Under the pieces are notes generated by a model. The model was not told the DNA's origin. It searched no databases and saw nothing but the letters and a program-made list of their open reading frames with translations. From Trichomonas vaginalis G3 (taxonomy: Eukaryota; Parabasalia; Trichomonadida; Trichomonadidae): a stretch of DNA of 64,000 nucleotides. The stretch lies in the NCBI RefSeq assembly GCF_026262505.1, contig NC_067205.1:14570001-14634000 (forward strand), written 5' to 3'. The position numbers and the translations under genes are program-made. How positions within the stretch are numbered: the first letter of the stretch is position 1; every line of letters begins with the position of its first letter. Below are positions 38,786 to 49,153 of the stretch, one piece after another.

Positions 38786-39868
38786 TTAGAAGAATTTTCT
38801 TATTCTTTCTGGCATATTTTTGTCTTTCCAGTACTCCCGCTCTAATGGTCCCAGATGTGTTGGCTTCGACTCTCTCAAGTTCTTAGATGGTATAACATCT
38901 TCAACGCCTCCTTCATATCTTACTTTATAAGTGTCATCGTTTGTGTTATAGCCAAGTATTTCAATAACCACTCCTCGCTTTGCTTCGTCAATGGTTTAGC
39001 AAGTTTGCCATTACTACTTTCGACTAATTTATGACGAGGGTAAAATGCTATGGAGTCGTCAGCAGCTTTTATAAGATATCCATTACCTTGCGTTGAATCT
39101 ACTATATAATAATTTCGACTTAACCTTAAACGTTTCTTTGTCAACGGTTTGTCGTCAAGAACTACACGAACTTTTGTCCAGGAATGAGAGTAAATTGTGT
39201 TGAATTTCTGATATTTTGTGTTTGGCTTCGTTTCTTTTGTATATACTTTTCTTCTTGTTGTTGTGTCATTGAATTTGGTGTATGTCCTGTTGTAGAATGT
39301 GTTGAGGAATTATATACTTCGAGAAAGTGTTTCATTGTTTCTTCGGTAAAGTCTCGCTCTTGATTTAAATCTCTGAGAGTCTTATGAAGCGGTTTATGAT
39401 GCCGAGTATGTTATGGTTATGGTCTTCAGTAGTGTAGTGAGTTATGTTATGCTTAATGAGAAAATCTGTGATTTCATTGCTGAGGTATGCACTGTCTTGG
39501 TCTGATGTTAAAGTACTTGGGCTATGTTCTGCTACAAACTTTTGTAAAACTCTTAACACTTCACGAGTTCCTTTATTCCTCATTATATACGCAAAAGCTT
39601 TGCGAGTGTTAACATTAATGAAGATGAGGAATGGTTTATGTCCTCCTTTTCTGCTTTGAATGAGAGTGTCAAATTGGTATGCGTCAGGAGTGTTGGAGTA
39701 AATTGGTAAAAAGTAGTCGTAAGGGTTTATTTTTGTTTGATGTACAACATTTTTGTCAAAGAACTTTTTAACTTCAGCTCTGTTAGTAAATCCCCAACTT
39801 TTTGCTGCTTCATTGAACTTCTTAAATGACCTCCATGGATGTTGTTCGAATACTTCTTTCAAGCTCAT
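38786..39868 (-). pseudogene. Maverick integrase, Maverick 2 copy
   Basis: Counterpart of 9845-10930 with the same core strands (YQFDTLIQS, LTSDQDSAYLSNEITDF) and chromo/Tudor-like end. It looks broken. Confidence 0.9.
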
Positions 39869-39888
39869 TTATGTAAAGTTAAAGATTT

Positions 39889-42800
39889 CATTGAACACGG
39901 TACCATGCGAATACAGTCACAAATGGTGGCATATAATCTGCACCCGAGCCTGTTGGATTTGTTGTGAAAGTGTGTGAATGATTTCCTCCTGGTTCAGTTG
40001 GTCGAAAAATCTTTTTTGCTGAATTGTTATAAGATGGAGATAAAACGTCATTGCCAGCTTCATATTCTGAGTTGTATAATGGGTGGTCTCTTAATGAGTG
40101 GCTATGGTCGCCAGAAAAGTTTGTAGTTCCTGTATGAGTGTGGTGGAAGGTTTGCTTCTTTAATTTTCTTCGAACCTCCTGTTTGCTTTGAATATCTAGC
40201 ACAGTATAAGAATTTATCTACAATCTGCTTCCACGTACCAAAACCTAAAACACTTGCTGGATTTGTTGAGTTCATTGACGTATAAATAGAGCCTATAGGA
40301 TATAATGTTTGAAGTATTTCAGTCTTTAATGTTTGAAGCTCTGTTTTGTCTGCTTTCTTATCTAACATTGTTGGTAGTTCATATGCTTCAAAGTTTCTGG
40401 CATGACCTTCGATATTCCTGCAACTGTTATCTAAATTGTTAAGAGTATCTTTTACGCTTGTACTTGGATTTTCTAATGGTGCACTTGAACCAAGGTATAG
40501 TTCAATATTATGTCGTCTGCTCTAACAGTAGTGAAGGATTTATGTGTATGGTTCTTGTCAGCTTTATTATCATATAAATCTTGAGCAGTGAATTTAACAT
40601 TATTTTCATCGTCCATGACATAAACATTTTTACAGCTAATTTCTTTCTTCGTTGTTATGTTTTCATTCGATGTTAAACCTTGTGGAAAGTTAGGAGGTTT
40701 ATAATATAAAGCAGCCGCGTGCGGCGGGGCTCCGCCCTCCCCACCAGTTCCTTCAACCGTTCCTTCAATACTTTCTATAGCAACAGTTGAGAAGGAGTTA
40801 TGTGTATGTTTTTTATCTGCTTTTTATCTAACATTGCTGGTAGTTCATGTTTCAAAGTTTCTGACATGACCTTCAATGTTCATACATTTACTATTTAAGG
40901 AGTTTAGTGTATCTTTTACGCTTGTACTTGGATTCTCTAATGGTGCACTTGAACCAAGGGTATAGTTCAATATTATGTCGTCTGCTCTAACAGTAGTGAA
41001 GGATTCATGTGTATGGTTCTTGTCAGCTTTACTATTTAATGTAGCTTGAAGTTCATTTATATCGGAGATATTGTGTTTATGAGATTTCAAAACTTTGTTC
41101 GTTGCGTCAAGTTCATCTTTGTCAGCTTTACTTTTAATAGCATCTTCAAAAGTTATTTTTGCCTTAACTCTCAATGTAAATCTTGGTTCAACTAATACAC
41201 CGTTAACAAAGAAGTATGAAGCATAAATTTCATTGTTATAACCAAATGCTTCTGGTGCTTTACCTGTGTCATACTGTACAGTACAGTGTATGTCATAACC
41301 TTTAGCACGAATGAATTTATATCTTCTTTCATTAACATCTTCAGTGCTTATTTGTTCATCCTGTGTTAAATATCCATGGTAGTCCGTTATAATCTGTTCG
41401 TCTGAACTTATATAATGAACATGGTTTTTATCTGCTTTTTCGGCTAATTTCTCTTCTATCTCATTTATTTCAAGTTCATGCCTACCACCACCTCCCGAAG
41501 AAGTATTTTTCTTCAGCTCTTGAAGAACGTCCACTTCGCCATCTTTGGTGTCAATAATGAGACTTTGAGTTAAAACCTTTCCTGTCTTAATGGATGTTTG
41601 TAAAACTTCTTCTTCACCGTGTTCGGGGTCATGGTCGTCATCATATCTTGTGAAATCAGAGATGTTGTCATACATTAAGCATATCTGTCTCAAAAGTTCT
41701 GCTATTTGAAACTGGAACGAAAGATATACAGAACTTTCATCATCTCCTAAAGTCAAGTCTGCTTTCTTAAGTATTTCTTGAATGTATGCAATGAGAACAG
41801 AGTACCTTGGAAAATATTCGAACAATATTTCATTAGCTGTTGGTTTTGGTGGTTCTTCTGGAGTTTCTGTTGGAGTTTCTGCATCTCTTGACTTCAATGC
41901 TCTTGCTCTCAAAGACCTAAATGTTAGAGCACCAGGTTTTACAAAGGACTTTATAAATGCTTTAATAGTTCCTGGTAAGTTATTGTTAGCATTAAGTAAG
42001 TTCCTTATGCTTCCATCATGTACGTCCATAGCACTATGTAAAAAATCTATACTTTTCTTGTAGTCAGCAATAGACTGACTGTGATTTTTTAAAGATTTGT
42101 CAATACCTTTAAGCCAATCTTCATGCATGTCTGATACTGAGCCAAGAATATCATTTGCTTCCTTTAGTGTATTTTGTGCTTCTCGTAAAGTATCCAATCC
42201 CGTACGTGCATTGTTTGCTATACGTCTTACAGTATCTATTTGACTCCTTGTTTCTTGCATCCAACCAGATAAAGTTTTAATAGTATCCGAACCATTTGAA
42301 ATGAAGTTCAAAGCATTTTTAACGTCATCTAAAACTTCTTCACCAAGTACTGCCCATATCTTTCCGATTTGGTATTGAAGAACTCCATATGAAGCAGCTG
42401 TTAAACCAGTATTTATAAGGTTCCATATCCATGATTTAGCAGTTTTTCCATCCTTTCCATCTTCACCATCCAAACCGTTTTCGCCTTGAGGTCCTTGTAT
42501 TCCTTGTATTCCTTGTGGTCCTTGAGGTCCGGTGTCACCCTTCTCTCCTTTCAGTTCATCTTTATGTTCGTTATAATATTCTAATGTCATAAGGTGTACA
42601 TCATTACTGCTACCAGCAACGCCGAGAATTTGTTTCTCATTCATGACTAAATTCTTTAGGCATTTAATGTTGTCGTCAAATCGAAAGCTCTTTAACAATT
42701 CAATGAGAACATTTAATACTTTCACTAATGAGGCATCTACTGTAGAATTTATATATTGCACCGTTCCATCATTTATGATGGGAACCTTGCTTGTTGTAAT

Positions 42801-42965
42801 GAATGGGTCATAAGTGTTAAAAGTATCGAAATCAATGACTTTTTTAGTTTTTCCATCGTCAATGACTAAATCATTGCCTTCAATGGTTAAAGTTGAGTTT
42901 TCGTTTACTAGTTCATGTGCTCTTCTTGCTTCATTTGTTTCATACGCATATGCAGCAATAGTCAT
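39889..42965 (-). pseudogene. Long phage-like fibre gene, Maverick 2 copy
   Basis: The first ~700 codons are open: N-terminal domain, collagen-like run (GDTGPQGPQGIQGIQGPQG near 42480-42540), coiled coil, hinge and one KADKNHTH module. Further on there is a different module near 40560-40830 (with VTVEGTG-like and GGEGGAPPHAA stretches) before another standard module and the tail-collar end. The module set therefore differs from Maverick 1. It looks broken. Confidence 0.85.
40714..40737. repeat. Twin hairpin inside the fibre gene, Maverick 2
   Basis: GCCGC-GT-GCGGC is followed by GGGC-TCC-GCCC. It lies in the extra fibre module that Maverick 1 lacks and would encode a Gly/Ala/Pro-rich stretch. 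Confidence 0.7.
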
Positions 42966-42982
42966 ATTTTAATGAGAATAAA

Positions 42983-43745
42983 ATGTTGTTCTATTTGCAA
43001 AGTACAGACCCAAACGAATACGGGACAGTAAAGCTACAAACAAACTTAGGTCTTCAGAATGAAGCGCTTGCTTTCAGAGTTGTTGACTTCAATACTATCG
43101 CAACTTTTGTCATAACAGATGAAACAGATTTCATAGAGATTGAAATAGATGACAAAAGAAGTGTTATAACATTTCCTAATAGAGCTGGGTATAGAATAGA
43201 TAAAATTGCTGGAGTGTTAAACTCTCATAAATGAAGAAACTATTGACAACATAGATGTCGAACTCTCTTCTGAGGGAACATTGAAGTTCAGCAGCGAGAA
43301 AGAGTTTAAGATACCAAGAATGAGTCATAGAGTACAACTTCTTTTGGGTGCATACCATATGACATTTCCTTTGAAAAGTGTTGACAAAACGATTGAGATG
43401 AAATCTGTTCCATACGTATGTTATGGTAATTGTTTGTACATTGAGTCAAAAATAGCTAATGTCACAGGTATTTCAGGAGTTAATAGTAAAGGTTCAGTAG
43501 AATATAAGTCTTTCTGTTATGCAGTCAATTCAATGTTCATTCCAAACGTTCCTGTCATAGCAACTCATTTAGGTAAATGGGTTCGCATTAGTCCTCATAA
43601 TTTGAAAGACATGCAATTCAGACTTGTTGACTTTCAAGGAGAGCCTGTAGAACTGAAGGCACCAGTGCGAATGACTGTTGAAGTTGACTTTTTAGAAAAT
43701 ATTAAATGCAACAGCTTACAAGAGAACTCAGAGCTAAAAATATAA
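42983..43745 (+). pseudogene. Penton-like candidate B, Maverick 2 copy
   Basis: Counterpart of 5946-6710, divergent from the fibre gene over the same 17-base start region. It looks broken. Confidence 0.6.
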
Positions 43746-43948
43746 AGTATGAATGTTATGTATTAGGTCATGAACTTTGGTTGTTGCTGTTTGATGAAAC
43801 AAATGAGTTAGTTATGTCAGTCAAGAGAACAGAAAAATATTGTGTTAGTGAAAACTGCACCAAGTCAATAAGATTAGGTTTGCATTATGAAGATGAGTTC
43901 GATACTGTTGAAGAAGTTTTGGATAGATATTACAAATTGCTAACTTGA
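43706..43948 (+). CDS. Small Maverick 2 protein (80 aa), counterpart of 5743-5985
   Basis: The protein is identical to the Maverick 1 copy. It overlaps the preceding gene by 40 bases in another frame, as in Maverick 1. Confidence 0.7.
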   Translation: MQQLTRELRAKNIKYECYVLGHELWLLLFDETNELVMSVKRTEKYCVSENCTKSIRLGLHYEDEFDTVEEVLDRYYKLLT

Positions 43949-43963
43949 AATTTTTTGACTGAC

Positions 43964-43996
43964 GGCGCAAAGCGCCAAGATGGGCTCAAAGAGCCC
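43964..43996. repeat. Twin hairpin between convergent Maverick 2 genes
   Basis: GGCGC-AAA-GCGCC is followed by GGGCTC-AAA-GAGCCC. It is the same site as 5702-5727 in Maverick 1, where the second stem is the unrelated GACC/GGTC. Confidence 0.78.
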
Positions 43997-44007
43997 TCCT
44001 GACTGCT

Positions 44008-44627
44008 TTAATTTACTAAAACATATTTCAAACAAAGCTTATAGTCAGTAGATAGTTTTGTATACTCGTTCGAATATTTATACTTAAACTCAACTCCTGT
44101 AGTTCCTGGTGTTTCAATGATGCGGATGTTACCTATTTTCATGAATAGTGGAGTTTGACCACAGCATTCGATTTCAGGGTCGAGATAGTCAATGACACAT
44201 TGTTTCCCTGTTATTCGTGAGATAACATTTTCAAGGTCCTCCTTTGTTAGAATTATTTGGTTCTTACTTATAAGATTTGTCAAAAGCTTCTTATCGTCTT
44301 TGAGTAAAATTGTTTGGTATAACTGAAGAAGGTAATGGTCTACGTTATCTGAAGGATTTGTTTGAACATTTGTGTAAGGGTTGTCGTTGGCTTCTCTTGA
44401 AAGAATTTGGTCCAGTGGTGGATACTCTAACTTAACATCTGATGTAGCGTTAGCGTTTGAAGCTGTGTTTAAATTCAATTCACCGACTTAAGATCTGGTT
44501 CTTTTTCTTTCAAACACTCTGAACTATAGTTCTTTATGACAATATTGTTTGTCGTTCGTGAGTCAACATTTGATGTTGGTTCAATTGGAACATTAACGGC
44601 ACCAGCTAAGATGGATTTGCTTCTCAT
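44008..44627 (-). pseudogene. Counterpart of the 204-aa gene, Maverick 2 copy
   Basis: It has the same C-terminal domain (TGKQCVIDYLDPEIECCGQ) and the same divergent start region with the gene at 44662. It looks broken. Confidence 0.6.
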
Positions 44628-44661
44628 TTCATATAGAATAAAAACCTTTTATATGTATGAA

Positions 44662-45054
44662 ATGAACAATATACTCGACAAGGGTTTGAATGTAAAGCTA
44701 ACGAATGAAAATATTGTTGAATTCACTGAGACAGGTGCTGTGTATAAAGATGTAGAACTACTGAACAAAAGAGCTAAGGGAAGAAGCAGGAACATGAACA
44801 AAGGGTGGAAGCCTATAAAAATTTATGTCAATGATGGCTCAGGAGGTTCAAACATAAAGTATGCAGAAAGTTATAGAGTTTATGCTCTCAAAGGTGAAAA
44901 GCCTTCATTTAAGAACAGCTATTCTAACGCATATCCTCAAAAGCTAACGGATGGGGAAGTGGATGATATGAATGACAGCAAAAATATTAACAGAAATGGC
45001 GACAGAGATGCATGGAATTTGTTTACCATCAGTCAATTGAAGGTTAAACTTTAA
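44662..45054 (+). CDS. Conserved protein (130 aa), Maverick 2, counterpart of 4651-5043
   Basis: The start MNNILDKGLN sits in the same AAATG context. The protein is nearly identical to the Maverick 1 copy. Its stop overlaps that of the ATPase. Confidence 0.65.
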   Translation: MNNILDKGLNVKLTNENIVEFTETGAVYKDVELLNKRAKGRSRNMNKGWKPIKIYVNDGSGGSNIKYAESYRVYALKGEKPSFKNSYSNAYPQKLTDGEVDDMNDSKNINRNGDRDAWNLFTISQLKVKL

Positions 45055-45936
45055 AACAATGTTGGTCGTTCCCATGGAATATTTTTGACTTTAATGGTAT
45101 TAGTCATGATATGAATCTCAAGGTATGAACGAGGAGAGATGAGAGACTTATATGCTTCCCAAATTTCTTCAAAAGGTAATGTTATACCTGACTGTTTCCA
45201 AATGAGTTCAATATCATAACGTGAGAAACCTTGAAAGATAACGAAGTCAGTTATGAGACGTTTTATGTTTAAAGCTAAAAACCTCCATGTTTGCATAAGT
45301 ATTGCTACAGTTAAGTGGTAATGTCTGACTTTAGTAATGATGTTAGCTAATGGTGAGTCTGGTTTTGACACTAAACCTTTTCCGGCGAAGTCGTCACAAA
45401 CTAATAAAGTGTTTGAAGGATATTTTTTGAAGGGGTATTTTGAAAGTTTTGACAGAATGTAGTTTGTAAGTCGTTTCATATCGTAAACTCCTGAGTATTG
45501 ACGTAAGTGGTGTTTGTCAATAATTCTTTCCATCTCCTCAGAAGTCTTTTGCATTCCTGACTGTATAAATTCAACGATGGCATAATATTTCCTCTTACGT
45601 CGAATGTAACGTTGAAGAAATTCAATGAGTTCACTGTCTGGAACTTTAACGACAGAGGCTTGAACTTTTGACATAAATGTTTTCGCTGTTGAGTCCATAG
45701 AGTCTGAAGTTGCTGATATAATGATTTGGTCATAGTAAGAGTCGTTTCCTAAACGTTCTGTTATGAGTATATGACGAATGAGGTTAAATGTCTTACCTGA
45801 ACCCATCTTTCCACAATAGAAATACACACCATTTGAACAGAACTCATATCTTGCTGAAAGGAAGAATGAGAGAAGAGTTAAGTTTGTCTGTAGTTTCATT
45901 CATGTCTTCATCTACATCATGTATTAAATGCTTCAT
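45051..45936 (-). pseudogene. Packaging ATPase, Maverick 2 copy
   Basis: Walker A GKMGSGKT and Walker B NTLLVCDDFAG are both visible here, followed by LTVAILMQTWRFLALNIKR. The start lies on the same 16-base divergent region as penton-like candidate A. It looks broken. Confidence 0.85.
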
Positions 45937-45952
45937 TTTATCTCCATTAAAA

Positions 45953-46834
45953 ATGCAAGTCAGAAATATTCAGAACATAGCACCGAGTCTAACTGACAAG
46001 AGTATAAAGATATACTATGAACATGTTATGATGAAACCAACCAAAATTCAAGAAAGTCAGTATACTTATGAATATCCAAGACACTGGGTAGAGTATGTAG
46101 GAGGTGAGAAAGCTATTGAAATCAGACAGGTTCGAAGTATTCCAGCAGGAAGAACAATATTATTGAAGAACTTTAATGTTTTGAGATATAATGATGAAAC
46201 AAAGAAGCAAGATAGTTTTCCTGTTGCTGTGTATGTGAACCTAGACACAGGAGATGACATGAAAGTTTTTAACACAAAGCTTCAAACGGTAGTGAGAGAA
46301 CAACTGACTGCGGAAGGACATCCATTACCTTCAGAAGTTACCATAGCATATAATTTTGAAACAAACTCAATAGATTTTAAAGTCATCTCTGCAAAGAAGT
46401 CAGGATTTACATTTAATGAAGCAGATGTATATTCGAATGAAAACTTCAAAGCTATTGCATGGTTAGATAATGACGATTGCTTTAAGAAAATCTTTAAATT
46501 CAGTGACTCAAAGATGTCAATAGATGACCTTCGTGGAATGTTACCATCGACGTTTACAGTAGAAGGTTCAGCAGGATTGCTTACAAGATTGTCAATTGGT
46601 GGTATTTGGTCTCGTGAGAACATTGTTATAAAATCCAGTATAAGTGAATTTGCTGAAGAATCTATATTATGTCTTTCAAACTACATGTATTCGCCGCCGA
46701 AGCATTATAGTATAACAAACTTTGTCAGTAAGTTTAACATAAGACTTGTCGAACCTTCTTCAATGAAAGATGTTGTGCTACCTAAAGATGGAAAGGATGG
46801 ACTCATTATTGAGATGATTTTAATAGCATATTAA
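45953..46834 (+). CDS. Penton-like minor capsid candidate A, Maverick 2 (293 aa)
   Basis: Begins MQVRNIQNIAPSLTDKSIKI; the frame extends upstream but only through the divergent ATPase gene. It is beta-rich, ending FNIRLVEPSSMKDV then LPKDGKDGLIIEMILIAY, parallel to the end of candidate C. It looks whole. A jelly-roll vertex protein is inferred. Confidence 0.65.
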   Translation: MQVRNIQNIAPSLTDKSIKIYYEHVMMKPTKIQESQYTYEYPRHWVEYVGGEKAIEIRQVRSIPAGRTILLKNFNVLRYNDETKKQDSFPVAVYVNLDTGDDMKVFNTKLQTVVREQLTAEGHPLPSEVTIAYNFETNSIDFKVISAKKSGFTFNEADVYSNENFKAIAWLDNDDCFKKIFKFSDSKMSIDDLRGMLPSTFTVEGSAGLLTRLSIGGIWSRENIVIKSSISEFAEESILCLSNYMYSPPKHYSITNFVSKFNIRLVEPSSMKDVVLPKDGKDGLIIEMILIAY

Positions 46835-47059
46835 ATGAGCTTGTTCTTGAAGGTCATTCATGATGAAATAACTGTTGTAGAAGATGTTAGCAATTGTTCA
46901 GACATTTTGAAGCGTATAGATGATATAAGAAAGAAGTTAGATAGACCGCAAAGCGGTGAGGGCGAAGCCCGTGAGAACGCTTATGTTTCATTGACTTTCT
47001 CCAGTAACGAGAACTTTTATGAGATAATATTGAAGAGAGATGATTTTAATATGGTGTAA
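46835..47059 (+). CDS. Small Maverick 2 protein (74 aa) with an in-frame hairpin insert
   Basis: It is the same protein as 2696-2893 but has an extra segment (DRPQSGEGEAR) encoded by a GC-rich twin hairpin at 46945-46970. The frame stays open through it. Confidence 0.7.
   Translation: MSLFLKVIHDEITVVEDVSNCSDILKRIDDIRKKLDRPQSGEGEARENAYVSLTFSSNENFYEIILKRDDFNMV
46945..46970. repeat. Twin hairpin inserted within a small Maverick 2 gene
   Basis: ACCGC-AAA-GCGGT is followed by GGGC-GAA-GCCC. Maverick 1 lacks it at the same site, so two close copies differ by presence or absence of the whole unit. Confidence 0.8.
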
Positions 47060-47587
47060 ATGGTAGCTTGGGCAGCTTTAGGCGCAATGGGAACAAAAGC
47101 ATTAGCATTTGGAGCAAAAGCACTTGGAGCTTATGACGCAGTAAATAAAATGAGTGGAGGAAGGGTTTCGAAGACATTAGATGCAAATAAAGGGAAGATT
47201 GGAGGCTGGGTTGCAAAGAAGTTAAGATTAAATAAAATAGGGCTCATAAATAAAGCATCCAATTTGGTTGCGACTGAGTCAGAAAATGCTTTAGGAAAGG
47301 ACGATGAGTTTGCAAAACACGCAAAAGACTTTAATGACCAGATGAAAGGTGAAACAATGCATTTAAATAGATTCGATGGAACTAAAGAAAATGTTTCTTC
47401 TCCACCAGTAGTTCTTCCGTATGGTCCCTATGGAATGTATGGAAACCCTTACGAAAGACCATTTGACCCATTGACTGGTGGAAGTAACTGGTATCATTAC
47501 GGCCGAAGAAGAAAGACAGTCAAGTTGGAGACAGACGTGAAGAAAGCAACTAAAAAGAAACCAAGGAAGAGAGTTATAAAGCAATGA
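47060..47587 (+). CDS. Basic Gly/Ala-rich virion-like protein, Maverick 2 (175 aa)
   Basis: Counterpart of 2168-2695, with the same Ala/Gly-rich start and basic tail and only a few residue differences near the YGPYGMYGNPYERP stretch. Its end enters the right terminal repeat. Confidence 0.75.
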   Translation: MVAWAALGAMGTKALAFGAKALGAYDAVNKMSGGRVSKTLDANKGKIGGWVAKKLRLNKIGLINKASNLVATESENALGKDDEFAKHAKDFNDQMKGETMHLNRFDGTKENVSSPPVVLPYGPYGMYGNPYERPFDPLTGGSNWYHYGRRRKTVKLETDVKKATKKKPRKRVIKQ

Positions 47588-47608
47588 ATTCAACAGGGTG
47601 AAAAAAGA

Positions 47609-47622
47609 GGTGAGATCTCACC
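47609..47622. promoter_or_regulatory. GGTGAGATCTCACC palindrome, Maverick 2 right end
   Basis: Same palindrome and half-sites as at 27576-27589, between the 175-codon and 106-codon genes. Confidence 0.6.
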
Positions 47623-47707
47623 ACTTCACCTAAATTTATTTTTGTGCTATGTTTTCATACGCGTGAAGGTAGTAATATCATTAATTTTTAAGTTTATTTT
47701 TATATAA

Positions 47708-48028
47708 ATGACGAAAACTATTGAGATAACAAACTACAACGGTCATGAGTTCAAGAATTTGTTCTTCGTTCCTCGTGAAAATACATTCTATCAGATACGA
47801 GGGAGAAAGGGTAAAGTTAGTTTGAGCGTTTATGAAGGAATGAAGAATGGAAAGTTTATACAAGCATACGATACAAACGGTAAGCGTGTTTCATTAGCTT
47901 TGTCAAAACTTACAGGTATAAACTATGACAGTGATTTTGACCTATATGAAGAAGAAAGTGAGTCAGAAGATTATGAGCTGTTATATGAAGCACAGCAATG
48001 GGAGGAGTTGCAATACTTTTGTAAGTGA
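47708..48028 (+). CDS. Terminal-repeat gene of Maverick 2, right copy (106 aa)
   Basis: Same as the left copy except for a short stretch (SLSVYEGMKNGKF against SLSVYDYKHNGKF). The start follows GTTTATTTTTATATAAATG. Unknown function. Confidence 0.7.
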   Translation: MTKTIEITNYNGHEFKNLFFVPRENTFYQIRGRKGKVSLSVYEGMKNGKFIQAYDTNGKRVSLALSKLTGINYDSDFDLYEEESESEDYELLYEAQQWEELQYFCK

Positions 48029-48293
48029 GAATGTTTATTTTTACATTAGTGAAGTCGTTTGTGAAAACATTAGTGAGGTGAAGTGGTTGGCGGCTTTGTA
48101 AATATTTAAGGTTAAGTTAGTGTTGTCGTTTGTGTTGTAAAATATACGTTAACGGTTTCGTAAATATTTAAGGTTAAGTTGGTGTTATGGTTGTATTGTA
48201 AAATATACGTTAACGGTTTCGTAAAGTGTCAAAACCGCTAAGTGGTGTACGGAGGCGCGCAGTGCCTCAGTACACGACTTATGTATACTAACT

Positions 48294-48299
48294 GAGGTA
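48294..48299. repeat. Target site duplication of Maverick 2 (right)
   Basis: GAGGTA, matching 26899-26904. Confidence 0.92.
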
Positions 48300-49153
48300 A
48301 TATGGCAATAATTACATTTATAAAATGTAATTTTATCCAAAATTTTTTGGCAAATTCGCATAATAGCATTAATATTTGAAGCTGAGATTAAACCTGTGAT
48401 TACTTCTGTAATTTTTGGAAAATCATCGCAATTTAATATCTCTTTATATTGAATTGAGAAATAAAAAAAATCAAATGGATTCATTTCTTCAATTTCAAGG
48501 AGATTGTAAAAATTGATAGAAGTGTTATTGCAACAAATTGTATTTGCAGCAAAAAATATCATTTGCTCGATTCCATTTTTGGAATAAATTTGCTGGAACA
48601 ATGTTAAATTAAAACAGTTGCTTAATTTTTCTTCATTGTTTTCATAAAAAAGTAACAAGTTTGCAACTGAAATTTCAAAATTTTGATAATTGCCAGTTAT
48701 TTCAGTAAATATATATATTTGCTTTTCTTCATCTAAAAATGGCAAATATTGATTTGCAATATTAACTAAAGTTTGGGATAAATTGTTCCAGTTTGATTTT
48801 ACAATTTGTGAGCACATTATGTAATATGTAAATTTATCCGCTTTGTAGGAATTTAAAATTGTTTGTTGTTCTGTTTCAGTTAAATTACTGAATTTTTCAA
48901 GATTAATATTGTGATAAAAAATAGAATCCTTGAAACATTCTGATATCTTTTCAATGTTTAAAACGGATGCTAAAAAATGTAAAAGAACTTCATCAGTCAC
49001 TGTGATTTTTTTGAAAAATTTATCCCAATTCAAGCATCCAATTGATCTTTCTGTCATTGTACTTATGCATTGATAAAGTTGATTTAATGAATCCGAAGAA
49101 TAATCATTATGCTTGACTAGTTGAGTTAGTTGATACAGACTGTCGTCAGCCAT
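48294..49153 (-). pseudogene. Host helical-repeat gene, 5' part, cut by Maverick 2
   Basis: The frame from MADDSLYQLTQLVKHNDYSS encodes about 287 residues of pure alpha-helix with a HEAT/ARM-like rhythm, reminiscent of importin or exportin proteins (VKSNWNNLSQTLVNIANQYL). That family call is tentative. The start is supported by a TCATTT initiator (minus strand, 49161-49166) a few bases upstream of the ATG. The 3' part lies at 26655-26898. The Maverick insertion is the only defect I see in this host gene; the unbroken gene would have had 367 codons. Confidence 0.85.

Larger units (their letters stand above)
26905..48293 (-). mobile_element. Maverick/Polinton element 2 (21.4 kb), inverted relative to element 1
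   Basis: The element has terminal inverted repeats of ~731-743 bp starting AGTTAGTATACATAAG, a 6-bp target duplication and the same gene set as element 1 in reverse order. Shared genes are very similar between the copies, but the region between integrase and polymerase differs. It looks broken, with about ten breaks over roughly eight genes; the major capsid gene looks whole. Near-identical terminal repeats point to a recent insertion, inside a host gene. Confidence 0.95.
47563..48293. repeat. Right terminal inverted repeat of Maverick 2
   Basis: This is the reverse complement of 26905-27647. It contains the second copy of the 106-codon gene and the GGTGAGATCTCACC palindrome at 47609-47622. 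Confidence 0.92.
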
